The notes under the pieces: model-generated | What the model was told of the DNA's origin: nothing | Database searches by the model: none | What the model saw: only the letters and a program-made list of their open reading frames with translations | Position numbers and translations under genes: made by a program | Shown here: piece after piece, positions 1 through 4,915 of the stretch | How the letters are laid out: each line of letters starts with the position of its first letter | Numbering within the stretch: position 1 is the stretch's first letter | Assembly: GCA_022428185.1 (NCBI GenBank) | Contig: JAKMCZ010000076.1 | Span: 1-10,071 of the forward strand | From: Alphaproteobacteria bacterium | Lineage (GTDB): Bacteria; Pseudomonadota; Alphaproteobacteria; RS24 | DNA length: 10,071 bases | Direction of reading: 5' to 3'

Positions 1-76
1 AAACATGCATCGCAAAGCAGGTGATTGTTTCTAAGGGTCGCCTATCGGCGGTCGCTTGCGCAGGCTACAAACATTT

Positions 77-118
77 GGCGAGTGAAATGTGAGCCTTAAT
101 GTGCCTCGCCCCTTTTTT
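77..118 (+). terminator. Possible rho-independent terminator, rightward
   Basis: A 6-bp GC-rich stem (GGCGAG at 77-82, CTCGCC at 105-110) with a 22-nt loop is followed by CC and six T (113-118). The loop is long, and an alternative hairpin (ACATTT 71-76 with AAATGT 85-90) competes for the left arm, so this is a weak call. If real, it would end transcription from a gene left of the window. Confidence 0.3.
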
Positions 119-120
119 GG

Positions 121-156
121 AGGCGCACTAAACTTCGCTTGGCTCAGTAAGTGCTT
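121..156. repeat. 36-bp direct repeat, copy 1 (stem-loop)
   Basis: Identical over 36 bp to the segment at 288-323. Each copy can fold as an outer stem GCACT/AGTGC, a small asymmetric internal loop (aa/a), an inner stem ACT/AGT and an 11-nt loop TCGCTTGGCTC. The bases flanking the two copies differ, so the repeat boundaries are sharp. I do not recognise the family. Confidence 0.85.
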
Positions 157-168
157 ATCGCGCGTCTC

Positions 169-193
169 GGTGGGTTTACGTCGCAAACCCGCC
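169..193. repeat. Stem-loop, 9-bp stem with 7-nt loop
   Basis: Inverted repeat: GGTGGGTTT (169-177) pairs with AAACCCGCC (185-193), including one G-U pair, around the loop ACGTCGC. It lies between the two 36-bp repeat copies. There is no T tract on either side, so it is not an obvious terminator. A TCGCTTG word overlaps its right end (194-200). Confidence 0.6.
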
Positions 194-246
194 TCGCTTG
201 CACAAACCGATAAATCAATTCAGCAGATGCCGCAAAAGGCCGACTC

Positions 247-276
247 CGCCAGCCTTCGCTTTGCTTAGGCGTGGCG
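247..276. repeat. Stem-loop related to the 36-bp repeat
   Basis: Outer stem CGCC/GGCG (247-250, 273-276), internal loop a/gt, inner stem GCCT/AGGC (252-255, 267-270) and an 11-nt loop TCGCTTTGCTT. The loop matches the loop of the 36-bp repeats at 9 of 11 bases while the stem sequence differs. It has the same architecture: inner stem, asymmetric internal loop, outer stem. Confidence 0.6.
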
Positions 277-287
277 TCGCTGGGGCA

Positions 288-323
288 AGGCGCACTAAAC
301 TTCGCTTGGCTCAGTAAGTGCTT
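288..323. repeat. 36-bp direct repeat, copy 2 (stem-loop)
   Basis: Exact copy of 121-156. It lies 6 nt from the 3' CCA end of the leftward tRNA gene, so the tRNA primary transcript would contain the folded repeat. It could therefore act in 3' processing or termination, although no U tract follows the stem on the tRNA strand. Confidence 0.85.
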
Positions 324-329
324 TTAGCG

Positions 330-406
330 TGGTAGCGGAGGAGGGACTCGAACCCCCGACACGCGGATTATGATTCCGCTGCTCTAACCAGCTGAGCTAC
401 TCCGCC
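330..406 (-). tRNA. tRNA-Met (CAU), elongator type
   Basis: A complete 77-nt cloverleaf on the minus strand. The acceptor stem is GGCGGAG/CTCCGCT, with discriminator A and an encoded CCA (330-332). The D arm is GCTC/GAGC, the anticodon stem GCGGA/TCCGC with loop ATCATAA and anticodon CAT (370-372), and the T arm carries TTCGAGT. It lacks the initiator hallmarks (C1xA72 mismatch and three G-C pairs in the anticodon stem), so elongator Met is preferred. A CAU anticodon could also belong to the lysidine-modified Ile tRNA, but the TCATAA loop and overall sequence look like elongator Met. The first acceptor pair is a G1-U72 wobble, which is mildly unusual. It lies 60 bp downstream of rpoN on the same strand with its own predicted promoter. 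Confidence 0.92.
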
Positions 407-422
407 TGAAAAACGTAGCGAT

Positions 423-451
423 GATATAGACCAAAAGGGTGACACTGGCAA
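423..451 (-). promoter_or_regulatory. Predicted sigma-70 promoter of tRNA-Met
   Basis: On the minus strand TTGCCA (446-451) and TATATC (423-428) are separated by 17 bp, close to housekeeping -35/-10 consensus. The predicted start falls about 10 nt before the mature tRNA 5' end at 406. It sits in the 60-bp rpoN-tRNA gap, so the tRNA need not depend on rpoN read-through. Confidence 0.55.
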
Positions 452-466
452 TTATCGTTTTGCCGC

Positions 467-1900
467 TCAATCGTCCGCTGCACGGGCGATTTTTGCAGCG
501 CGGCGACGCTCAGCCGAAGACCCGATAGTCATCGCTTTTCGGTATTTCACCACCGTGCGGCGCGCCACGACAATGCCCTCTTCGGCCAATAGCGCGACCA
601 AATCATTGTCGGATAATACATTGCTCGGCGCGTCCTCTTCAGCGACCAACCCGGCAATGCGCGCCTTTACCGATTGCGCCGAAATGATTTTTCGATTACC
701 GCCAGACTGGTTCGTCCCCTCCCCAATCGCGGTTGAAAACAAGTCTTTCAAACTGAATTGCCCATTGGCGGTTTGCACCAACTTGCCGGCCACGGAGCGA
801 CTGACCGTGCTTTCATGCATCTCAATTTCTTCGGCAATATCCCGCAAGCGCATCGGCTCTAAAGCCGCCAAACCGCCGGTAAAAAATGACTGCTGGCGTG
901 CCACAATCGCGCGCGACACGCGCAGCAAAGTAGCGGCGCGTTGTTGGGTTGCCTTGCGCAGCCAGCGCGCCGATTGCACATTCGATTTCATAAATTTGCG
1001 CTCATCATCGGTGATTTTGCGGGTCGCCATTTCCTCCCAATCGCGCTCCAGCACCAACACGCTGGGCAGGCTGTCCTCGTTCAAATAGGCCTGCCAGCCA
1101 GCGTCGCTTTCAAGCACAATTACATCGGGCAGCGCCAGCCTATCGGTCGTCGTTTCAAATGCTGCCGCAGGGCGCGGGTCGAGTGCGCGCACCGCTTGCA
1201 ATAGCAGCGGCAGCGCATCAGGCGCGACAGCCATTGCTTTAGCCAGCGCGTCTATATCGCCGCGCCCCAAAATATCAAGATTATCGAGCAAGGCTTGATG
1301 GGTCGGCGTCCAGTCACCCCGGGCCAACCATTGCAAGCGCAAACAATCAGCCAGATTGCGCGCAAAAACCCCTGCCGGGGTAAACCCTTGCAAGCGCGTC
1401 AGCGTCTCGCGCAGCAATCCGGCATCGACACCAATCGTGCTGCATATTTCGTCATCGCCCTCGCGCAAATAACCGTCATCATCAAGCCAGCCGGTCAGTT
1501 CGACCGCCAGCGCTGCCATATCGCGATCGCCAATCTCTTCGCTGATTTGCTGCAAAACATGCGCGGTCAAATTATCGTCATCAGCGGCGCGATTTTCCAG
1601 CATGGCGTTAACATCACCGCTTTCGCCAACTGCAAAGTCGACCCGCACCGCTTCAATTTTATCGGTCAAGCCATGCCCGCTCGCGCCGTCCACCGTCACC
1701 GCGCGCGGCGCCTCACCATTGCCGCTTTCGCGAAAATGCGCTGCATCGAAAGCCAAAAATGGGTTTTGCTCCATTTCGCGCTTCAACATATCGGCCAATT
1801 GCACATTGGTCAGTTGCAACAACTCGATGGCTTGCCGCATTTGCGGGTTTATCATCAGCTTTTGCTTTTGCGATATTTCAAGGCGTGGTGCGAGAACCAT
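467..1900 (-). CDS. rpoN: RNA polymerase sigma-54 factor RpoN
   Basis: Sigma-54 directs RNA polymerase to -24/-12 promoters, which need an ATP-dependent enhancer-binding activator to open. The 477-residue product is typical in length. Region I is intact (residues 5-49, rich in Q and L, with QAIELLQL and EMEQNPFL). A variable acidic linker follows, then the core-binding domain (about 110-300), a helix-turn-helix (about 351-389, with STVSRSVAGK) and the C-terminal RpoN box ARRTVVKYRK (446-455), which reads the -24 element. The ATG at 1900 is chosen over an in-frame TTG at 1903 because AGGAGG (1906-1911) lies 5 nt upstream of it. It is 85 nt downstream of mnmA on the same strand. Many proteobacteria carry hpf and ptsN after rpoN and lptB before it; here these places are taken by a tRNA and mnmA. 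Confidence 0.97.
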   Translation of the reverse strand: MVLAPRLEISQKQKLMINPQMRQAIELLQLTNVQLADMLKREMEQNPFLAFDAAHFRESGNGEAPRAVTVDGASGHGLTDKIEAVRVDFAVGESGDVNAMLENRAADDDNLTAHVLQQISEEIGDRDMAALAVELTGWLDDDGYLREGDDEICSTIGVDAGLLRETLTRLQGFTPAGVFARNLADCLRLQWLARGDWTPTHQALLDNLDILGRGDIDALAKAMAVAPDALPLLLQAVRALDPRPAAAFETTTDRLALPDVIVLESDAGWQAYLNEDSLPSVLVLERDWEEMATRKITDDERKFMKSNVQSARWLRKATQQRAATLLRVSRAIVARQQSFFTGGLAALEPMRLRDIAEEIEMHESTVSRSVAGKLVQTANGQFSLKDLFSTAIGEGTNQSGGNRKIISAQSVKARIAGLVAEEDAPSNVLSDNDLVALLAEEGIVVARRTVVKYRKAMTIGSSAERRRAAKIARAADD

Positions 1901-1905
1901 CAAAG

Positions 1906-1911
1906 CCTCCT
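1906..1911 (-). promoter_or_regulatory. Strong Shine-Dalgarno of rpoN
   Basis: AGGAGG ends 5 nt before the ATG at 1898-1900. This spacing favours that ATG over the TTG one codon upstream. Confidence 0.8.
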
Positions 1912-1923
1912 TTTGGCAGGCAA

Positions 1924-1951
1924 ATTAGCCAAACTGGCACGCTTCTTGCAA
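1924..1951 (-). promoter_or_regulatory. Predicted sigma-70 promoter of rpoN
   Basis: On the minus strand TTGCAA (1946-1951) and GCTAAT (1924-1929) are spaced 16 bp apart. The predicted start, near 1917, gives a short leader containing the strong ribosome site. The -10 is only a partial match (TAAT core). The opposite-strand sigma-54 element lies wholly within this promoter. Confidence 0.4.
1935..1950 (+). promoter_or_regulatory. Sigma-54 (-24/-12) promoter element, opposite to rpoN
   Basis: TGGCAC (1935-1940), five bases, then TTGCA (1946-1950) on the plus strand. This fits the consensus TGGCAC-N5-TTGCW at every fixed position, with correct GG-to-GC spacing, and a C precedes it as preferred. 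The predicted transcript starts near 1961 and runs rightward, antisense to mnmA. It may make an antisense RNA, or serve mainly as a sigma-54 polymerase docking site that blocks rpoN transcription. Confidence 0.6.
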
Positions 1952-1985
1952 GGGGTTTTTTAGTGAGAAAAGCCTTATCTGTGGC

Positions 1986-3158
1986 TTAGTCAGCCGTGGC
2001 GCGGCTAATCCAGCCACCGCCCAAAATGCGGTCGCTATCAGCAGCGTAAAACACGCAAGCTTGCCCGGGCGCAACACCCTCTTCCGCCTCTGCCAGAACA
2101 ATTTCAGCCGCTTCGTCTTTTTTCAGCGTCAATTGCGCCGCTGCCGGTTCGCCGGTCGAACGAATTCGCGCACGCACCGCAATGGTGTCAGCAGTGGCAC
2201 CGGGCGCGCCATCGCCAAGCCAATTTACCTGGTCCAACGAAATGCGCGCGCGCGCCAGCGCATCACGTGGGCCGACGGTCACTTCGCGCTTATCGGCATC
2301 AATGGCGACAACAAAAAGCGGGTCGCCGGTGGCAATGCCTAACCCGCGCCTTTGGCCGATTGTATAATGCAAGACGCCCATATGGCTGCCCAGCACCTCG
2401 CCATCAATATGGCGTATCTCTCCGGGCAAGCTGCAGTCGGGGCGCAGTCGTTTAATCACACCGGCATAATCACCATTCGGCACAAAGCAGATGTCTTGAC
2501 TGTCAGGCTTATCGGCTACTTGCAAATCGAGCAGTGCCGCATAATCGCGAATTTGCTCTTTGGTCAGGTCAGCGAGCGGGAAGCGCAGAAAATCCAACTG
2601 CTCCTGCGTCGTTGAAAACAAGAAGTAAGATTGGTCGCGCGCCAAATCACGCGGGCGATGCATTTCCCAGCCATCTGCACCTTGACGCGTCGCAATATAA
2701 TGGCCGGTCACCAGCGCAACCGCACCCAAATCGCGCGCCGTTGCCAGCAAGTCGCGAAACTTCACCGTCTCATTGCATCGAATACATGGAATGGGCGTAT
2801 GCCCCGCCAGATAGCTATCGACAAATTCGTCCATCACGCTTTCTTTGAAGCGCGATTCATAATCCAACACATAATGCGGCATATCGAGCTTGGCGGCGAC
2901 AGCGCGCGCATCGTGAATATCCTGTCCGGCGCAGCACGCCCCTTTGCGCCTTATGGCCTCGCCGTAATCGTAAAGCTGCAAGGTAATTCCGACCGCATCA
3001 TATCCGGCGCGCTTGACCAGAGCGGCAGCCACCGAGCTATCTACCCCGCCCGACATGGCAATGACCACACGTTGACCGGCACGGTCGTCGGGGCTGCCGA
3101 TACCGAGGTCAATCGCGGGCATTTCTTGCAATGCTTTAGATGTCAAAATCGCGTTCAT
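1986..3158 (-). CDS. mnmA: tRNA-specific 2-thiouridylase MnmA
   Basis: MnmA places sulfur on C2 of the wobble uridine of the Lys, Glu and Gln tRNAs, using ATP and sulfur relayed from a cysteine desulfurase. The 390-residue protein shows the PP-loop SGGVDSS (36-42), which binds ATP, and the tRNA-contacting segment TGHY (151-154). It has both catalytic cysteines, Cys128 in CNETVKF and Cys224 in DSQDICFV. The C-terminal beta-barrel includes GVAPGQ (361-366). An extra ACC/GQDIHDA segment near 74-84 and Cys125 fit alphaproteobacterial members. The first 30 residues are a non-conserved extension; the ATG at 3158 is the best visible start, although only a weak GAAG precedes it. It is divergent from ctrA and followed by rpoN 85 nt downstream. 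A 5-bp hairpin just after the stop is too weak to call a terminator, so read-through into rpoN is plausible. Confidence 0.97.
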   Translation of the reverse strand: MNAILTSKALQEMPAIDLGIGSPDDRAGQRVVIAMSGGVDSSVAAALVKRAGYDAVGITLQLYDYGEAIRRKGACCAGQDIHDARAVAAKLDMPHYVLDYESRFKESVMDEFVDSYLAGHTPIPCIRCNETVKFRDLLATARDLGAVALVTGHYIATRQGADGWEMHRPRDLARDQSYFLFSTTQEQLDFLRFPLADLTKEQIRDYAALLDLQVADKPDSQDICFVPNGDYAGVIKRLRPDCSLPGEIRHIDGEVLGSHMGVLHYTIGQRRGLGIATGDPLFVVAIDADKREVTVGPRDALARARISLDQVNWLGDGAPGATADTIAVRARIRSTGEPAAAQLTLKKDEAAEIVLAEAEEGVAPGQACVFYAADSDRILGGGWISRATAD

Positions 3159-3167
3159 TTCGGCTTC

Positions 3168-3194
3168 ACTATAGCATCAAAGCCCTGCTCGCAA
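3168..3194 (-). promoter_or_regulatory. Predicted promoter of mnmA
   Basis: On the minus strand a -10 TATAGT (3168-3173) is preceded by TTGCGA (3189-3194) at 15 bp, or CTTGCG (3190-3195) at 16 bp. The start site would fall only a few nucleotides before the mnmA ATG, giving a very short leader. This fits the lack of a good Shine-Dalgarno there. Confidence 0.45.
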
Positions 3195-3208
3195 GGGGTT
3201 CGCGGCAC

Positions 3209-3245
3209 CTCACAACCTCTTCACGCCCTCCTCACGGCTGCTCAC
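3209..3245. promoter_or_regulatory. Helically phased TCAC repeats between mnmA and ctrA
   Basis: TCAC occurs at 3210, 3221, 3232 and 3242, with spacings of 11, 11 and 10 bp, so all copies face the same side of the helix. The repeating unit is roughly YTCAC followed by AACCTC, GCCCTC, GGCTG or AACAAG. A fifth copy on the other strand (GTGA, 3263-3266) closes a hairpin with the last unit. This resembles a multi-site operator, but the binding protein is unknown. Confidence 0.45.
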
Positions 3246-3267
3246 AACAAGTTGATTTGTTTGTGAG
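3241..3267. repeat. Inverted repeat in the mnmA-ctrA intergenic region
   Basis: CTCACAACAA (3241-3250) pairs with TTGTTTGTGAG (3257-3267) apart from one bulged base, around a 6-nt spacer. No T run follows, so an operator or leader structure is more likely than a terminator. Confidence 0.55.
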
Positions 3268-3302
3268 CGTGGTTTCATGGCTTTCTTGGCGCATGGAACT
3301 TG

Positions 3303-3316
3303 TTAACGGAGATTAA
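3303..3316. promoter_or_regulatory. TTAA-N6-TTAA motif over the ctrA ribosome site
   Basis: TTAA at 3303-3306 and 3313-3316 flank CGGAGA, which is also the Shine-Dalgarno (GGAG 3308-3311, 8 nt from the ATG). The classical CtrA box is TTAA-N7-TTAA, so the spacing is one base short. It may be a suboptimal autoregulatory box or chance. Confidence 0.25.
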
Positions 3317-3319
3317 AAA

Positions 3320-4012
3320 ATGCGTATTTTGTTAGTAGAAGATGACATGCTGTTGGCGCAAAGCCTGACTGACCGCTTAGAGGGTCAGGGTTTTCACGTC
3401 GATGAGGCCGATCGTGGCGAGGACGCGCTCGAATTGTCGGATTTGTATGAATATCAAGTAATGATTCTCGACCTCGGCCTGCCCGATATGCGCGGCGACG
3501 AAGTGCTCGATAATTTGCGCGCCAAAAACGAACATTTGCCGGTTTTGGTGCTGTCAGGCGAAGCTGATGTAGAAGCGCGCCTGTCATGTCTGCGCACCGG
3601 CGCTGATGATTACCTGGTCAAGCCGTTCAATATGGAAGAATTGGTCGCCCGTCTGCACGCGCTGGTGTGCCGCGCCAATGGTCATGCCAATAACCGCCTG
3701 CAATTTGGCGATATTACGCTTGATTTAACGGCTCGCGATGTGCGCGTCGGCGATAGTCGGGTCGATTTGACCTCAAAAGAGTATCAAATGTTGGAACTTT
3801 TGTGCCTGCGCAAAGGCAGCGTCGTTTCCAAAGAGAGTTTCCTTGACCATCTATATGGCGGCATGGACGAGCCTGAGATGAAGATTATCGATGTGTTTAT
3901 CTGCAAATTGCGTAAGAAAATCGAAAACGCTGGGGCTTCGCATCCGTTTATCGAAACGGTTTGGGGACGCGGCTATCGGGTTGATGTACCGGAGCAAAAA
4001 TGTAGTGCATGA
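3320..4012 (+). CDS. ctrA: CtrA-family response regulator
   Basis: An OmpR/PhoB-type regulator of 230 residues. In alphaproteobacteria CtrA is phosphorylated through the CckA-ChpT relay and controls cell-cycle, motility or surface genes. The receiver (1-115) has the acidic pair D8-D9, phosphoacceptor D51 in LDLGLPD, S79, Y98 and K101 in KPF. The winged helix (about 130-222) contains KEYQMLEL (153-160), LYGGMDEPEMKIIDVFICKLRKK (178-200) and ETVWGRGY (212-219), almost word for word the Caulobacter CtrA DNA-binding region as I remember it. The receiver is clearly less similar, so a CtrA paralogue is possible. The C-terminus ends Ser-Ala rather than Ala-Ala. The start is fixed by GGAG 8 nt upstream. 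It is first in a likely operon with the cysQ-like gene (40-nt gap) and the EipA-like gene. Confidence 0.88.
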   Translation: MRILLVEDDMLLAQSLTDRLEGQGFHVDEADRGEDALELSDLYEYQVMILDLGLPDMRGDEVLDNLRAKNEHLPVLVLSGEADVEARLSCLRTGADDYLVKPFNMEELVARLHALVCRANGHANNRLQFGDITLDLTARDVRVGDSRVDLTSKEYQMLELLCLRKGSVVSKESFLDHLYGGMDEPEMKIIDVFICKLRKKIENAGASHPFIETVWGRGYRVDVPEQKCSA

Positions 4013-4022
4013 GCCGTTTGGA

Positions 4023-4071
4023 CAAATTCGGGGCATGTGATAAGCCCAAGCTATGACAGACCCCGAATTTG
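4023..4071 (+). repeat. Perfect 11-bp inverted repeat enclosing the cysQ start
   Basis: CAAATTCGGGG (4023-4033) is the exact reverse complement of CCCCGAATTTG (4061-4071). The 27-nt loop contains the cysQ ATG (4053-4055). In mRNA this puts the start codon in the loop of a stable hairpin. A shorter competing pairing (GGGC 4031-4034 with GCCC 4044-4047) also exists. There is no T tract, so a plain ctrA terminator is unlikely. Confidence 0.7.
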
Positions 4072-4892
4072 ACCCCTCATTTGACCCGCACGCGCCCCAA
4101 TTTATGCAGGCTTTTTGCCAAATGGCGCTGCATGCCGGTGGGCTGATTATGCAGCATTATCGCGACGGGGTGAAAACCGAGAAGAAAGCTGACAAATCAC
4201 CTGTTACCCAAGCTGACCGAGACGCCGAAGTTCTGCTGGAAAATGCCCTTGCCGAACTGGTGCCACATATTCAGGTCATCGGTGAAGAGGCTTGCTCGGA
4301 GACCATGCCCCAGCAATTGGACGATATGTTCTTTCTGCTCGACCCGTTGGACGGAACGCGCGATTTCGTCGCCAAGAAAGACAATTTTACCGTCAATATC
4401 GGCCTGGTTCACAATCATTATCCAATCGCCGGTGTGATTTACGCGCCGGTGCATGAAAAACTTTATTTCAGCGGCCCTGATTGTGCCTATCGCTTGCTGA
4501 TTGCGCCCGACGGCAAGCTCGATATCAGCCAAGCCGAAAGACTGACGACCCAAAAAGCCGATGCCGCAGGGCTGCGCATCATTGCCAGTCGCTCGCATCG
4601 CGGCGAGAAAACCGACCAGATGATTGCCAGCCTGAATGTCAAAAGCACAATAGCCGCCGCCTCATCATATAAATTTTGCCTATTGGCCGAAGGCACTGCC
4701 GATTTTTATCCGCGTTATGGTCGCACAATGGAATGGGACACCGCCGCCGGACAGGCGATTTTGGAGGCGGCAGGCGGCGTTGTGACAACAGAAGAAGGCG
4801 ACCGTTTTAGCTATGGTAAGCTGGCGCGCGGGCTGGATAACCCATCTTTTATTGCAGCCGCTGCCGATAACTGGCACGATGCTTTGAAATAG
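4053..4892 (+). CDS. cysQ: 3'(2'),5'-bisphosphate nucleotidase, CysQ-like
   Basis: An inositol-monophosphatase-fold enzyme of 279 residues. CysQ removes the 3' phosphate from PAP (or PAPS), clearing an inhibitory by-product of sulfate assimilation and of phosphopantetheine transfer. The metal-binding signatures are all present: KSPVTQAD (48-55), GEEA with E78 (77-80), DPLDGTRDF (97-105) and WDTAAGQ (228-234). The order and spacing fit CysQ better than SuhB, whose substrate is inositol phosphate, but substrate cannot be proven from motifs. The ATG at 4053 lacks a clear Shine-Dalgarno and gives a 17-residue acidic, proline-containing tail ahead of the fold; M18 (4104) is an alternative start, also without one. 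The stop TAG ends at 4892, 23 nt before the start of the EipA-like gene, indicating co-transcription. Confidence 0.9.
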   Translation: MTDPEFDPSFDPHAPQFMQAFCQMALHAGGLIMQHYRDGVKTEKKADKSPVTQADRDAEVLLENALAELVPHIQVIGEEACSETMPQQLDDMFFLLDPLDGTRDFVAKKDNFTVNIGLVHNHYPIAGVIYAPVHEKLYFSGPDCAYRLLIAPDGKLDISQAERLTTQKADAAGLRIIASRSHRGEKTDQMIASLNVKSTIAAASSYKFCLLAEGTADFYPRYGRTMEWDTAAGQAILEAAGGVVTTEEGDRFSYGKLARGLDNPSFIAAAADNWHDALK

Positions 4893-4903
4893 TGACCGGG
4901 GGC

Positions 4904-4907
4904 GGAG
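4904..4907 (+). promoter_or_regulatory. Shine-Dalgarno deciding the EipA-like start
   Basis: GGAG lies 8 nt before the ATG at 4916. It favours this ATG over the in-frame GTG at 4892, which overlaps the last base of the cysQ stop codon. Confidence 0.75.
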
Positions 4908-4915
4908 AGACAGCT

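Larger units (their letters stand above)
1..329. other. Gene-free, stem-loop-rich intergenic region
   Basis: I find no convincing gene here. The only open frame entering from the left (frame 3, stop at 90-92) encodes about 29 unrecognised residues. The region instead holds inverted and direct repeats, annotated separately. The short word TCGCTT occurs five times (from 52, 135, 194, 256 and 302), four of them as TCGCTTG, and three of these lie in the loops of predicted hairpins. The region lies downstream of the leftward tRNA and rpoN, so part of it is probably their 3' untranslated or terminator zone. The left edge may hold the end of an unseen neighbouring gene. Confidence 0.6.

Noticed and set aside
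3..92. Possible 3' end of a gene entering from the left (frame 3)
   Set aside because: Only about 29 codons, no recognisable sequence, and hairpin-rich DNA; it cannot be supported without upstream sequence.
121..323. CRISPR array or att sites for the 36-bp repeat
   Set aside because: Only two copies, 131 bp apart between ends, with no regular spacers, no cas genes and no integrase; the repeat does not match the adjacent tRNA 3' end as an att core would.
446..463. Second sigma-54-like element (TGGCA ... TTGCC) near the tRNA
   Set aside because: The GG-to-GC distance is 15 rather than 12 bases, and the sequence is better explained as the tRNA promoter on the other strand.
1295..1963. 222-codon open frame on the plus strand, antisense to rpoN
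   Set aside because: It lies fully opposite a clear rpoN, its product has no recognisable domain, and its composition follows from rpoN codon use.
1962..1989. Hairpin AAGCC/GGCTT followed by TTTTCTC after the mnmA stop as a terminator
   Set aside because: The stem is only five pairs and overlaps the stop codon; too weak to call.
2631..3266. 211-codon open frame on the plus strand, antisense to mnmA
   Set aside because: It is a mirror of the mnmA reading frame with no ribosome site or family features.
4892..4915. GTG start for the EipA-like protein overlapping the cysQ stop
   Set aside because: It would place eight residues before a textbook signal peptide; the ATG at 4916 has GGAG at ideal spacing. 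The overlap is still possible as a secondary start.
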